This document shows positions 33,445 to 44,300 of a DNA stretch of 64,000 nt, piece after piece. A program made the position numbers and the translations under genes. The first letter of the stretch is position 1, and every line of letters begins with the position of its first letter. The stretch is from assembly GCF_040218225.1 (NCBI RefSeq), contig NZ_JAVJQO010000002.1, forward strand, positions 124,001 through 188,000. Reading direction: 5' to 3'. Below the pieces are notes generated by a model. That model saw only the letters and a list, made by a program, of their open reading frames with translations. It ran no database searches and had not been told where the DNA came from. The DNA comes from Gracilimonas sp. GTDB lineage: Bacteria > Bacteroidota > Rhodothermia > Balneolales > Balneolaceae.

Positions 33445-35435
33445 TACTTAATGAGCGTCATTTTTCGGGTCATAGAAACATCTCCCATCTTCAGCTGGTA
33501 AATATAAATACCTGAAGACAATTTGGATGCATCGAAGTTAACCGTATGCTCTCCGGCAACCATAGTTCGCCCTACAAGCTCTGCAACTTGTCTTCCAAGC
33601 ATATCATAAACCTTCAGAGTCGTAAAGCCACTATTAGGCAGATCGAAGGTTATCCTTGTAACCGGGTTAAAAGGGTTAGGATAGTTTTGTGACAATGATA
33701 TCTGCTCCGGAGTTTCCGTTGTTTCCTCATTTGAAACAACAATACCTCCTTCAACTGCAGATGTAGGCTCACTCTCTACATTATTTCTGCTAACAGCTGT
33801 TACAAAATACCAATGACTTTCTTCTGAAGGCGGGGTGACATCCGTATAGCTCGTTTCTCCTGTAACGGCAATCAAGTTGTAAGGGCTCTCCATTTCTTCG
33901 ACTGCATTAGGTGAAGAACCGGCATCGACACGATAAATCGCATATTTAATCAATGTATCGACATGACCGGCAGCGGATGTTTTAGTCTGTACATCGATTT
34001 GAGGTCTATCCCAGCTTAATTCAAATACATACTCTTTCTCCGAATCCCTGTTAACAACAAGGTTTTCAGGTGAATTGGGAATACTTGTATCCTTCCAATC
34101 CATCGTAGGCTGTAAAGCTGCATACTTGTAGTAATTATTCTTTAGTGAATCAGCAAATCCTTTGGACGAATAGGTTGTAATGTTACTTGACCTGAAGAAC
34201 ACACTTCCTGATATATTTTCATTATTTCTATTGTGCCGGATTTGACGAGGTATTTCATCTGCATCAAATAGTGTATTTGAATAGGTACTGCTGCTAGAAC
34301 GGTATAGTCCATGTCCGGGGTATATATGCCGGCCATTAGCTGCAGCTTGTTCAGCCCACCAATCAGCGAGTTTTCCATAATCCTGTCCGGTACCAAATCG
34401 GGAGAAGGCCCAATATAGCTGTGGTGTTATATAATCTATCGTTTGTGCTTCCAGCCAGGCCACTCCATCACCATAGACAACGCTGTAAGCATCCATACCG
34501 CTGATTCCACTTGGCACTCCGCTTTTCCATATTCCAAAAGGACTAATACCAAATTTCACCCATGGTTTCACAACCTGAATACTATCGTGAAGCATTTCTA
34601 CAAACAGATCGATGTTATTTCTTCTCCAATCATCTTTATTATCAAACCCTCTTGGGTATTGAGCGAAGGTATCATCATCAAGGGTATCATTATTGTTGCT
34701 GGCCATATGATTGGGTGGATACGGGTAGAAGTAATCATCAAAATGAATACCATCGACATCGTAACGGTTCACTACATCCATTACAACATCAATATTGTAA
34801 TCAATTACTTCAGGTAAGCCCGGATTCATAATGGCAATTGCATCATTCATTACAAACAACCATTCCGGATGCTTATTAGCTACATGCATAGAATCTCGTG
34901 CGGTAGTACCCGGAAGTTTATTTTTTGATTCTGCATCATAATACCTTCCCAGGAACGGCTTTAAGCTTTCATCTATATTTTCATTATTAAATACTTTTTG
35001 GGTAAAATCGCCCGGGATCATGCGCATAGCCCGATATGGGTTCAACCAGGCATGAAGCTCCATCCCTCTTTTGTGGGCTTCTTCAATTACAAATTCTAAA
35101 GGATCCCAATATGGATCCGGAGCAACACCTTCTTCGCCGGTAAGGTACTTCGACCATGGCTCAATGTCAGAATCATATAGTGCGTCTCCTTCTGTTCTTA
35201 TCTGGAAATACAGTGTATTTATACCAGCAGCTTTCATGTCATCCAATCGGTCTAACAAGCTTTGTTTCTGAAAGCTAACGGGTATGTTGCCGGATGCGGG
35301 CCAGTCTAAATTAATGACCGTAGCCATCCATGTAGCTCTAAATTCTTTTTTTGGTGGCTGATTCTCTTGAGCCTGAACATTTATGTAACAAAACAGGCAT
35401 AGCAAAAGGATTGAAATGGGTTTTCTTAACAACAT
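33444..35435 (-). CDS. Secreted GHL10-type glycosyl hydrolase (DUF187) with FN3 and T9SS sorting domain
   Basis: 663 residues from the ATG at 35435, which opens a good signal peptide (ending INVQAQ); 14 further in-frame residues upstream look untranslated. The GHL10 TIM barrel runs ~25-430 with EFRATWMATVINLDWP, LHAWLNPYRAM, VDGIHFDDYFYPYP, FGISPFGIWKSG and YITPQLYW. An FN3 domain lies at ~470-565 and the sorting domain at ~580-663. Substrates of this family are poorly known; related enzymes act on peptidoglycan-like or exopolysaccharide glycans. It is the first gene of a coupled minus-strand operon, with a strong terminator upstream. Confidence 0.87.
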   Translation of the reverse strand: MLLRKPISILLLCLFCYINVQAQENQPPKKEFRATWMATVINLDWPASGNIPVSFQKQSLLDRLDDMKAAGINTLYFQIRTEGDALYDSDIEPWSKYLTGEEGVAPDPYWDPLEFVIEEAHKRGMELHAWLNPYRAMRMIPGDFTQKVFNNENIDESLKPFLGRYYDAESKNKLPGTTARDSMHVANKHPEWLFVMNDAIAIMNPGLPEVIDYNIDVVMDVVNRYDVDGIHFDDYFYPYPPNHMASNNNDTLDDDTFAQYPRGFDNKDDWRRNNIDLFVEMLHDSIQVVKPWVKFGISPFGIWKSGVPSGISGMDAYSVVYGDGVAWLEAQTIDYITPQLYWAFSRFGTGQDYGKLADWWAEQAAANGRHIYPGHGLYRSSSSTYSNTLFDADEIPRQIRHNRNNENISGSVFFRSSNITTYSSKGFADSLKNNYYKYAALQPTMDWKDTSIPNSPENLVVNRDSEKEYVFELSWDRPQIDVQTKTSAAGHVDTLIKYAIYRVDAGSSPNAVEEMESPYNLIAVTGETSYTDVTPPSEESHWYFVTAVSRNNVESEPTSAVEGGIVVSNEETTETPEQISLSQNYPNPFNPVTRITFDLPNSGFTTLKVYDMLGRQVAELVGRTMVAGEHTVNFDASKLSSGIYIYQLKMGDVSMTRKMTLIK

Positions 35436-35460
35436 GATTTTATAATTTCGATATATAGAA

Positions 35461-35490
35461 AAAAAAAGGCAGCACAAGGCTGCCTTTTTT
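35461..35490 (-). terminator. Rho-independent terminator
   Basis: AAAAAAGGCAG and CTGCCTTTTTT form a perfect stem with a seven-base loop. On the minus strand it ends in a long T run, 16 bases after the stop of the propeller-protein gene at 35506 and before the GHL10 gene start. Confidence 0.9.
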
Positions 35491-35505
35491 GTGGCTTTAT
35501 GCCTT

Positions 35506-36870
35506 TTACTTAATAAGAGTCATTTTGTTCGTTAAACGAACTCCGTTTGTTTGCAACATGTAAATATAAACGCCTGAAGACAGGTTAGACGCATCAAAAG
35601 ATACGGTATGATCGCCTGCACTCATGCGAGAGTTTACTAATGTAGCAACTTCACGACCAGTCATGTCATACACTTTAATTGTAACAGGACCAGCTTCGTT
35701 AATCGAATACTCGATATTGGTAGTTGGGTTAAATGGATTCGGATAGTTTTGCTTTAGGGTATATCCTTCTGGAATATCAGATTTTCCATTATTCTCGTTA
35801 GAAGTATAAACCTGCTCGGTTGTAAACTTCTGAACATCAACAGCCGTTTCTGTTGCGCTGAAAGCACCAACATAAGCGATAGTACCATCAGGTGAGAAAT
35901 CTAGACCACGAGGTCTGGCTTGATCATATCCTCCGGAAACATCAGCACCAGCTACCCATTCAATACTATCCAATGCGGTTGGTGTGGTCTCAGGATCAAG
36001 ATCTGCATAATCAAATGCATACCATGTTTGTGGCTGATATGGCTCGCCCGGAACATCATTCAATGAACCTGAACCTACCCATAGGTGGAATGTTTGTGGG
36101 TGAAGGTCGAAGCTTTCAGCTCTGATTCCTCTTAGTACAGTATCTGGTACCGTTGGGAAACTTTCGAATTCACTTGCACGAGCATAACGCAATACTCCAG
36201 GACCAGTATAACCAGCCCACCAGATTGTATTACCATCCGGAGAAACCTGAAGATCACGAGAGAAACCTGAAGTCAGAGTAAGCAGTTCTTCCGGGTTTTC
36301 AAGATTTGAATCATACTTGATAATCGGAGCATCTGTGGCTACTACAGCAGATACATAAATGTTTCCATTTTTATCAGCAGAAGCTTCACCAAGAGAACCA
36401 ATACCTGGATCAACTTTGGCGATACCCATACCTGTTGTATGATCTACCTTGTAAACACGGTTAAACTGAGAGATAATAATGTCTCCATTATAATCTGCTT
36501 CAATACCACGTCCTGAATAACCTTCGTAAGCTTCACCTTGCCACACCTGACCTAAAGTATCAGCTGGGGTGTCATCTTCATACTCAATAACTTTGAGTGG
36601 TGAAAACGAAGCTGGTGTACCATCAGGATTATAGATGTAGATTACGCGTGTCGCTACTTTTACCCCGGTTCTGTTTAGTGTAACACTATCGGTTGCACCA
36701 AAAGGTTGTATCCAGATTTTACCTTCGCCGTCAACGGCAACACCATGAACTTCTACCCATGTATCACCTTCTTCCGGTACGAAAGTATCGTCCTGAGTCC
36801 AATTTTGTGCAAAAGCCAATGCTGGTATAAGCATGAAGCTAAGCACGGTTAGTATTTTATTCATTTTCAT
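35506..36870 (-). CDS. Secreted beta-propeller-like protein with T9SS sorting domain
   Basis: 454 residues with a signal peptide (ending ALAFAQ) and a good ribosome binding site (AAAGGAG, 7 bases from the ATG). Residues ~25-360 contain repeating blades (VEVHGVAVDGEGKIWIQ, DLQVSPDGNTIWW, PRGLDFSPDGTIAYVG) typical of NHL/SGL-like propellers. The sorting domain covers ~372-454 (YPNPFNPTT, LSSGVYIYML, NKMTLIK). No catalytic motif is recognised. It ends the minus-strand cluster that starts with the TonB receptor and resembles the propeller of the preceding lipoprotein, so both may bind the same ligand. Confidence 0.75.
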   Translation of the reverse strand: MKMNKILTVLSFMLIPALAFAQNWTQDDTFVPEEGDTWVEVHGVAVDGEGKIWIQPFGATDSVTLNRTGVKVATRVIYIYNPDGTPASFSPLKVIEYEDDTPADTLGQVWQGEAYEGYSGRGIEADYNGDIIISQFNRVYKVDHTTGMGIAKVDPGIGSLGEASADKNGNIYVSAVVATDAPIIKYDSNLENPEELLTLTSGFSRDLQVSPDGNTIWWAGYTGPGVLRYARASEFESFPTVPDTVLRGIRAESFDLHPQTFHLWVGSGSLNDVPGEPYQPQTWYAFDYADLDPETTPTALDSIEWVAGADVSGGYDQARPRGLDFSPDGTIAYVGAFSATETAVDVQKFTTEQVYTSNENNGKSDIPEGYTLKQNYPNPFNPTTNIEYSINEAGPVTIKVYDMTGREVATLVNSRMSAGDHTVSFDASNLSSGVYIYMLQTNGVRLTNKMTLIK

Positions 36871-36941
36871 AATTATCTCCTTTGTATCTGTTTATCTATG
36901 CGTTTGATTATTTAGATTAAGTATTTGTGTTATCGTTTCAG

Positions 36942-38219
36942 TTAAAAACCGAAAATTCCTGCTCTTGTGCGGTCATACATATTCAAAAAATTGATACTGT
37001 TCTCATCATCTCCTCTTACAGTAACCACAGCAAACTCATCATCACGCCAGGTTATACTCGTAATTCCGGGCTTCAGCATGCCTTCATAAAATGCTTCATG
37101 TCTTCCATCCGGGTATACCCGTACCATGCTTGGTTTCGATACATCATCTATTTCTCTACCCGTTGTTATAATCAATTCACCGTTTGAGGCCAAAATCATA
37201 TCCGAAATGCTACCGCCGTAATGTTGGGAATAATCAAAATATAGTCCACCCTGAGTCAAATTACCTCCACCATCAATGGTGAATTTCCATACTTTTTGGC
37301 CTCCCTGAATTTCACCTCCAACATACAGCTCATTATTGGCAGCATAAAAAGCCACTGATGAAAATGCACCAGCGAAATTCGTTTTAGACTCGGCTCTGTT
37401 AGTTACATTAAACCGGTGAATTTGGTCACTATCTACACCTACAACCCATAAGAATCCGTTATTATCAAAAACCATGTCACGGATCTTGAGAGCATTTGTA
37501 GTTGAAGCAGCCCAAACGTCTTCCTGCAAATCGTTGCCAAAAGTTTTCACGAAAACTGCCCGCAAACTCTGTTGTGCCAGAAAAAGATCCCCATTTGGGC
37601 CTACTGCCAGTGCAGAATAGCTGTTAAACCTCATAGTACTGTCGGATGGATAAGGGTTATCATCATCGTCAAGCTCACCCTGATATCGGGTGTTATCGGT
37701 GGTAACGGTCCCATCCGGAGAAATTCGGGTATAACGAATAATTCCGTTCGTATTTATTATAGCGTAAACATTGTTTTGTGCATCTACAGCAACAGGGGTG
37801 TTTGGATTGTTTGAGGAAGCGACTCCGGGATAAAGCCCAAAAGGCTGAATCAGATCATAGAGGTATGAGTCACTAAAAAACTCAGCTCCTCGTACAGATA
37901 CCCTAACATTTAAATCGTCTCCCCAAATAGTTCCAGGCCGTACTACAAGTTGTGTTTTAGTTGCACTTTTGACGACACCCGCAGATCCACCAAAATTAAT
38001 GGTGACACTATCAGGATCTGTTGCAAAGTTCTCTCCGGTTACGATAACGGAATCAACCCCAGCCAGATATCCATCTACCGGTGTTATATTTGTAACAACA
38101 GGGTTTGGCCTTGAAGGCTCATAATCAGGATCATATACACTGTTACCTTCTTTACAAGATATTAGCCCTGTAGTTAAAACTACCAATAATACGATGTGAT
38201 TTATTTTTCTAAACTTCAT
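36942..38219 (-). CDS. Lipoprotein with IPT/TIG domain and beta-propeller
   Basis: About 425 residues from the ATG at 38219; an ATG directly after the upstream stop (38234) would add five residues. Lipobox GLISC puts it on a membrane. An IPT/TIG Ig-like domain follows (~43-120: VVTNITPVDGYLAG, SVIVTGENF, VTINFGG). The rest is propeller-like (ALAVGPNGDLFLAQ, MVFDNNGFLWVVG, SDMILASNGELIIT). IPT plus NHL lipoproteins often serve as surface glycan-binding proteins next to TonB-dependent receptors in Bacteroidota. The position after the PorV-like gene supports a receptor complex role; the ligand is unknown. Confidence 0.75.
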   Translation of the reverse strand: MKFRKINHIVLLVVLTTGLISCKEGNSVYDPDYEPSRPNPVVTNITPVDGYLAGVDSVIVTGENFATDPDSVTINFGGSAGVVKSATKTQLVVRPGTIWGDDLNVRVSVRGAEFFSDSYLYDLIQPFGLYPGVASSNNPNTPVAVDAQNNVYAIINTNGIIRYTRISPDGTVTTDNTRYQGELDDDDNPYPSDSTMRFNSYSALAVGPNGDLFLAQQSLRAVFVKTFGNDLQEDVWAASTTNALKIRDMVFDNNGFLWVVGVDSDQIHRFNVTNRAESKTNFAGAFSSVAFYAANNELYVGGEIQGGQKVWKFTIDGGGNLTQGGLYFDYSQHYGGSISDMILASNGELIITTGREIDDVSKPSMVRVYPDGRHEAFYEGMLKPGITSITWRDDEFAVVTVRGDDENSINFLNMYDRTRAGIFGF

Positions 38220-38234
38220 ACTTACTAATGTCAT

Positions 38235-39239
38235 TTAAAATCCTATTTGAGCACTAAATCTGTTTACTTCACCAAATACACCAAACTGAGTGTACGAGTA
38301 GTCAACACTTAAGACCATGGGGCCAATAGGTTGCTTTATACCGGCACCAAAAGTTAGCTGCTCTTCATCTTTTGGAAAACCATATCCTCCCCTTATTACA
38401 AATCGATCTATGAACGTGTACTCCAGACCAAAAAGCAGTTGCTCATCGTAATCACGAGGCCTGTTTGCATCAATGCTGACAAGAAGAGAGTGAACATCCG
38501 GGTCAAGGTTACTTAGATCTAACACATCCATCGAAATTCCAATTTTGAAAGTAAGAGGGAGTTCAGCCCCTTCATCGTCGTAACTTACTTCAGGAGAAAA
38601 GTTTCTGAGCGCCATACCAAAGTTCAAACTCTCAAAACCTGTTTTATAAAGTACACCAAAATCGAGTACTCCTGTACCCGCAGAAAACGACTGTAATTCA
38701 TAACCTCCGGAACCATCCATGGTTACAGCTGCTTTTCCTAAATTCTGATTACTGTACCTGAAGTTAGCACCTACCGAAAACTGATCTGTAATCGCATTTG
38801 CATACGACAGACCTACAGCAAAAGCCGTTGGATTTATAGTTCCTAAATCAACATACCCTTGTTCATTGTCTGCCCGGGCAGTGGAAAGGATTTCTCCATA
38901 ATCAACAGAAATAGCGTTTACTCCAATAACACCATATTTCCCATCAGCAGGCTGATAAACCAGCGAAGCTGAATTGTGATTGATATCAGCAATCCATTGA
39001 ACCGCACCTACACTAGCCGTATACGTACCATTTATATAAGCCATAGTAGCTGGATTGTATAAGGCTGAATAAGCGCCCATCTCTACAGATGTAACCGCTT
39101 CAGACATCGCCGAAGCTCGCGGAGATGGCGATACACTTAAAAATTTCATACTTGTTTGCGCCCTCTTCTTTTGTCCATATATATCTGTGGTACAAAGAAG
39201 CGCTAAAATACAGAGGAATAATGCTTTACTTAATCTCAC
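38235..39239 (-). CDS. PorV/PorQ-family outer membrane beta-barrel protein
   Basis: 334 residues with signal peptide (ending TDIYGQ). The N-terminal TSMKFLSVSPSPRASAMSEA split around MGAYSALYNPA is the UPF0164/PorV signature, followed by alternating strands and a terminal aromatic strand (FSAQIGF). PorV is the outer-membrane shuttle that carries cargo to the type IX attachment complex. In Balneolota several PorV paralogues exist; this one is embedded with a receptor and a sorting-domain protein, which suggests a dedicated export partner (inference). It lies 8 bases after the FN3-protein gene and its stop touches the next start, so it is tightly coupled. Confidence 0.85.
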   Translation of the reverse strand: MRLSKALFLCILALLCTTDIYGQKKRAQTSMKFLSVSPSPRASAMSEAVTSVEMGAYSALYNPATMAYINGTYTASVGAVQWIADINHNSASLVYQPADGKYGVIGVNAISVDYGEILSTARADNEQGYVDLGTINPTAFAVGLSYANAITDQFSVGANFRYSNQNLGKAAVTMDGSGGYELQSFSAGTGVLDFGVLYKTGFESLNFGMALRNFSPEVSYDDEGAELPLTFKIGISMDVLDLSNLDPDVHSLLVSIDANRPRDYDEQLLFGLEYTFIDRFVIRGGYGFPKDEEQLTFGAGIKQPIGPMVLSVDYSYTQFGVFGEVNRFSAQIGF

Positions 39240-39247
39240 TTTTACAC

Positions 39248-41368
39248 CTATAGTATGATTACAATTTTTCTTGTAGCTACTTTACCAAACTCATCATCGT
39301 TTGGATCTTCGTTGATAATTCGGGCAATATAAATGCCACTAGCTACTCGTTGACGGTAGTCTGTTTTGACATCCCAGTAGATATCTCCACTTCCATTTGT
39401 ATTGGTCAAAGTCTTTATTTTTTCACCTAACTCAGTATAGATGTTTATTGTACATCTGCTGGGCACTTCAAAGAATGCTACCCGGTCTTCACTGGCTACA
39501 CTTCCAAATTTCAATTCAACAGGTGAGTTTGCCCTGTATGGATTCGGCACCACACGAATATCTTCCATGGCTTCACCCGCAGGTCTGAGCAGTCGGGCCG
39601 GATCATAACTTTGCATATAATAGCGGTTGCTTATCAACTCAGTATTTGTCGGTGTTTGTCCGGTCGGGTCGTTATTCAAAGATCCTACACTAACTATATA
39701 ATAATAGTAGTCAAGTCCGCGGATGGGCGGATCAAGCAAATATTCAGGGCCACGATCTACGTCACCATCTTTGATAAAGGTTTCACTGGCGTCAGCCTCA
39801 TAGAGAAGCCGGTAAGTACTGTCCAGTCTTCCCGATGCACGATAAATTCTAAAGCCATTAAGATTTGATGTGTCACCGGTATATTCCCATTCAAGGTCAA
39901 TTCCATTACCTGCAGAAGTTACTGTAAAAAGACTGGGAGGTTCCGGAGCCTCTGGGATTGCATAACCCGACTCATAGTTTGCAATAGCTCTTTCAAACGT
40001 TTGAAATAAAGAATCTCTACCCTGGAATACTACCCTGTTCTTTTGTTCGGCATCAATCTCACCTCTCTTGAATGCAGCACCCGTTTCATTTGCCAATTCC
40101 CTTGATATACCTGATGAAGCCTCAGCAATAACTATAGTCACACTGTCTCCGAAGGCAATATCGTATGGACCGTAACCATAGGTATATGCTTGCCCGCCCT
40201 GTTCATCCGGTGGAGTAGGTGCATTTGTTGGGTTTACAAAACCATCGAATCCACTTGGCTCTACAACATAGGCATGTCGTGGGGTCACCCTTCCGCGGCT
40301 CATCATTTCATATTCTTCCTCCATTTTCGTGACATTAAAGGCGTCGTTGTTACTATACAATTTATCATCATTGTGCTCATAAGACATGGTAAATGGCTGT
40401 CCGGGGTCATCCGTTGGGTCTGTAGATGAAGCATCAGCATGCAAGGTTACGGTTCCAACAAAGTGATAGGCTGCAAGCCGGCCTGTGGTGTCATCAGCAG
40501 ATAAATAACCACCTGTAGTATTCGGGACAAATATCGGAGCCCCAATATTGTCATAGTTTGGAGTTGCAAAGCTTGGGAAATACCCATGCCAGGCAAAAGA
40601 AGCTCTGAAATCTTCGGGTTCACCGGGTCGTGCACCATCACCCCGCTGATCATTCATTGTATTAACACCCCAGCCTGTCGCATTACCGATGGTATACCGG
40701 GAAGCTTTAACGGGAGCCATACGATTCAGAAAATAAGGAATAAATCCTGTGATGTCCTGACCAGGCATTTCAATTTCCGGATCACCATCCGTATTACCCG
40801 TATTTATAAATGTATACTCAATTACGTGGTAATTGTCATGAAACTCTTGGCCAAACTGTTTTATCGTACGTTTTACCGTAACTCCAATAAGTGTGTTCAT
40901 TTCGGTACGAATCACACGATCGGCATCGAGATTTGGATCAACCCGGTCGTTCTGTACACTCTTGGAAAAAGAATCTAATCCATCAACATTTACTGAAGGC
41001 GGCTCAAACTTACTCACCGTTTCCATACTTACCGGATAAAATTCTCCCAAACCAGTTACCCGGGGGCCAACATGAACAACCCGTCGATTAAAAGTGGTTC
41101 CGTTTTCATCGGTATAATTGGTAACACCTAACCAGAGAGCCTTCATAGCCTGAGCATCCTGCCCTCTATAAATAGCAGGCCATTGCCAGCCACCCTGTTG
41201 TTCATTGATAAAGCCTTCTTCAATTTCTGAGCCAATACTGGAATAAAAATTGTGAAAAGAGCCAACTGATAACCACCTGTTTTCTACTTGCGAATAGGCA
41301 TTAACAGATAATCCTATTGCTATTAGAAGCGAAGCACAGATATACTTATACAAATTCTTTCTACTCAT
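39248..41368 (-). CDS. Large secreted FN3 protein, unknown function (paralogue of 49282-51393)
   Basis: 706 residues with a signal peptide (ending VNAYSQ). The N-terminal ~470 residues are an unassigned conserved region (VGSFHNFYS, GWQWPAIY, VVHVGPRV, FAWHGYFPSF, YHFVGTVTLHAD). An FN3 domain follows (~490-580: IDLEWEY, FRIYRAS). The C-terminus has a divergent FlgD/sorting-like domain (VVPNPYRAN, VASGIYIARI) ending RKIVIIL, not the usual basic KMxLIK end. The paralogue at 49282 shares the whole N-terminal part but has a typical sorting domain. It lies 31 bases downstream of the TonB receptor gene and is probably its surface partner. Confidence 0.75.
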   Translation of the reverse strand: MSRKNLYKYICASLLIAIGLSVNAYSQVENRWLSVGSFHNFYSSIGSEIEEGFINEQQGGWQWPAIYRGQDAQAMKALWLGVTNYTDENGTTFNRRVVHVGPRVTGLGEFYPVSMETVSKFEPPSVNVDGLDSFSKSVQNDRVDPNLDADRVIRTEMNTLIGVTVKRTIKQFGQEFHDNYHVIEYTFINTGNTDGDPEIEMPGQDITGFIPYFLNRMAPVKASRYTIGNATGWGVNTMNDQRGDGARPGEPEDFRASFAWHGYFPSFATPNYDNIGAPIFVPNTTGGYLSADDTTGRLAAYHFVGTVTLHADASSTDPTDDPGQPFTMSYEHNDDKLYSNNDAFNVTKMEEEYEMMSRGRVTPRHAYVVEPSGFDGFVNPTNAPTPPDEQGGQAYTYGYGPYDIAFGDSVTIVIAEASSGISRELANETGAAFKRGEIDAEQKNRVVFQGRDSLFQTFERAIANYESGYAIPEAPEPPSLFTVTSAGNGIDLEWEYTGDTSNLNGFRIYRASGRLDSTYRLLYEADASETFIKDGDVDRGPEYLLDPPIRGLDYYYYIVSVGSLNNDPTGQTPTNTELISNRYYMQSYDPARLLRPAGEAMEDIRVVPNPYRANSPVELKFGSVASEDRVAFFEVPSRCTINIYTELGEKIKTLTNTNGSGDIYWDVKTDYRQRVASGIYIARIINEDPNDDEFGKVATRKIVIIL

Positions 41369-41399
41369 TACGCCTTTTTTATTTTTACAACTCTGTTAT

Positions 41400-44300
41400 T
41401 TAAAAAGAAAATCTTACACCGAAGCGGATCGTTCTGGGATCAAGAAAATTAAAGAACTGCTGATTGGGCATATTAATGTATGCCTTATCATCCAGCACTT
41501 TGTTTACATACCCCTTGTCAGCTTCCACAAAAGCTCCATCTTCATACTGATAGTACGCTCCTTCCTGTGTATTGTAGTATAATGCCCTGCCATTAGGATT
41601 ACTGACAGTATTCAAATCAGTAGTTGTTTCGATAGGCACATATTGTACATCGGCAGGGCGGTAATCACCTGGCTTATCACTTCCGGGCACCCTGGAGCTT
41701 AGTAAATTAATTTCCTCAAGCTTTCCTTTTGGAAGGTGGAGTGATGCCATATAATCTAAATAGTCATTACCGTCAATGAGTCCCGAATTAAAGATATTAA
41801 AGTTTCTTCGGTTGATAACATTACTTACATCTGCAAAGAATCTCACATTCGAACCATCACCCAGATCAACACGTTTTGTTATTCGAAGGCTCGTACTCCA
41901 ACTGTCTCTGTACTGTAAATTGTCTACAACTCCTGGGATTGAGCCACCACCGGTATAAGTGAATTTATCTCCAGCTCTCCAGCTAACCAAAGGAACAATT
42001 TGCCATCTTCCTAACGGGTAGCCACCAAGAAATTGTGGTCCTAATTCGGGTGGTGTCTGGAAATACAATTGCAGACGTGCGAAAGGACGAGGAGTTGATC
42101 TTGTTATATCGTTATCTGCTGTCAGGCGTTCATACTGTCGTTGCTCAAATGGGTTTTCGTAATTCTCAAGCGTTCCAAAGAAACCTGTCGTTTGAACATC
42201 ATAGGTGTAATTAATCTCTCCCCAGAAAAATCTACCTCTTTGTTTTCTAAGTGTAAGTTCCACACCACGAATATCTTCATATGAAAACGGACGACTTACC
42301 GTATAGCTGCTATTATCTCGCCCGGTAAATGAAACCTGAATAGGCTGATTACTTAGATCTTTGTAATAGCCACTTATTCTCACCAGGTAATTGTCAAAAA
42401 GGTTTTGCTCATAGCCAAGCTCGTATGCAACGGTTTTTGGCAGAGGATTATTAGGCGAAGCTAACCTTGTTACTGTATTGGTAAATGGCTCAATACGGAC
42501 TAAATAAAGGTTTTCTGGTTGTGGAAGCTGAACGAAATGACCATAGTTGAAAAACAACTTACTGTCATCCGTAATTGGGAATGAAACACCTAATCTTGGC
42601 TGTAATACAAGTTGTGGATCTACATCAGAAGTAGCAGCGGTGTCCAGCGCCGAGGCATTTCCTGTAGAGAATAAATCGGTAAAGGGCTCATAGTCATACC
42701 AGTCAACATTCGGGTCGTTGTAAGTTAAACGAAGTCCAAGATTGGCAATCATTCCTTCGAACTCAATTTTATCCTGCACATATGCTGCAATACGATATGG
42801 AGTTGTGTTCCAAACCGAGCGTGTTCGACCGGAAGGAAGTACCTTATCAAATGATCCATAATTGATTCGGCTATCCGTTCTTGTAAAATCAACTCCTGCT
42901 TTTACCAAATTATACCGATCCAGCTGACTGGTTATAGCAAAATTCACATTCAGATCTGAAACTTCACTGCTATCCCGGGCAGTACTCATACCCACTCCCA
43001 TCCTCATACCTGAAGCCAGGCCGAAAGAAGTTTCATCAAAAAAGCCAAAAGGAGCTTCGCTAAAACCAACACCACCTATTGTATATACATCGGAAGTATC
43101 TCTGAATCCCCCGGGGTTGGTGCTTGTTTTATTGAAAAAGTTATTAATCTTAATTTCGTAAAAGGTATTATTATTTATGGAATGCGTGAACTGAGCACCG
43201 ATGTTCCTGCTTATTTTTTCAGATGGTGCCCAGTAATCCGTAGCGAACAATCTGGATTCAATAAAACTAACCTGATCCATATCAGCTGAAATATCCGTAC
43301 TGCTTGTGAAGAAATGAGAATCTCCAACAAAGTCACCAGAAGAACTACCTGTTTGACTTTCAGAAGTTCCTGTTTCCCGACTATACATACCATCAATTGA
43401 AAGCTTCATTCCGGGACCAACATTACTTGTCAGCTTGGTTTGCCAGGTTGTTTGATCATACCTGTCTCTGGAAAGAGGCACCATATACATTTCCTGTGTC
43501 TGTCTTAGAGAAACAGAAAAGCGAAGATCACCTAATTTATCACTAATTACAGGAAACGGACCACCTACCGTTAAATCAATCTCATAATCCGGCTCCGTAA
43601 TCGCAAAATCTTTTCGGTGCTGATATAAAAATGCCTGCTGAGCAGCTTCAGGTGTTAAATCATTGGTTGGGTCCTCATCAGCAAGTAAACTTTGTGAGAA
43701 AGCATTCCAGCCCTGGAATGATGGGTAATTTCGCTGTGTGTAAGTATCCCAGGCGCCATTATTCGTTCCTGTCCAGGCTACTTCATCATCTAAATAGGGT
43801 CTAAGCCAATATGAATTCGGACTGTTTATATCCTGCCCGACATTTTTTTGCTGGGGCGGTGTAATTCGAAACAAGCCATCCACAGTATAGCGATCAGGAC
43901 TACCTTCCTTACTTGTCACATTAATAAGACCCGACCGAACATTTCCATATTCAGCATTAAAACCACCGGTTTGTAACTGTACATTTTCTACTGAAGTCAC
44001 ACTGATACCAGTAAAAGGGGTATTATCACGACCTGATCGAAGGGCAAAACCATTTAAGTTAAACGTTACCTCATCTGAACCACTACCGCGAATGCTCAAA
44101 CCTTCAACACCAGCCTGCAACCCAACCACATCAGTGACACTGGCAACAGGTAGTGCATCAATATTTTCTTTACTAATGTTAGCCTGACTTGAAGAAACAT
44201 CTCTTTTAACCACAGGTTTTTCGGCTACAACTACTACTTCCTCTCCCTCAAAGGTTTCTTCGGACATTTCAATATTAACCTCAGTCGTCAGGTTAATATT

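Noticed and set aside
40586-40978. 130-codon plus-strand frame inside the FN3 protein gene
   Set aside because: Shadow frame; the paralogue at 49282 conserves only the minus-strand protein.
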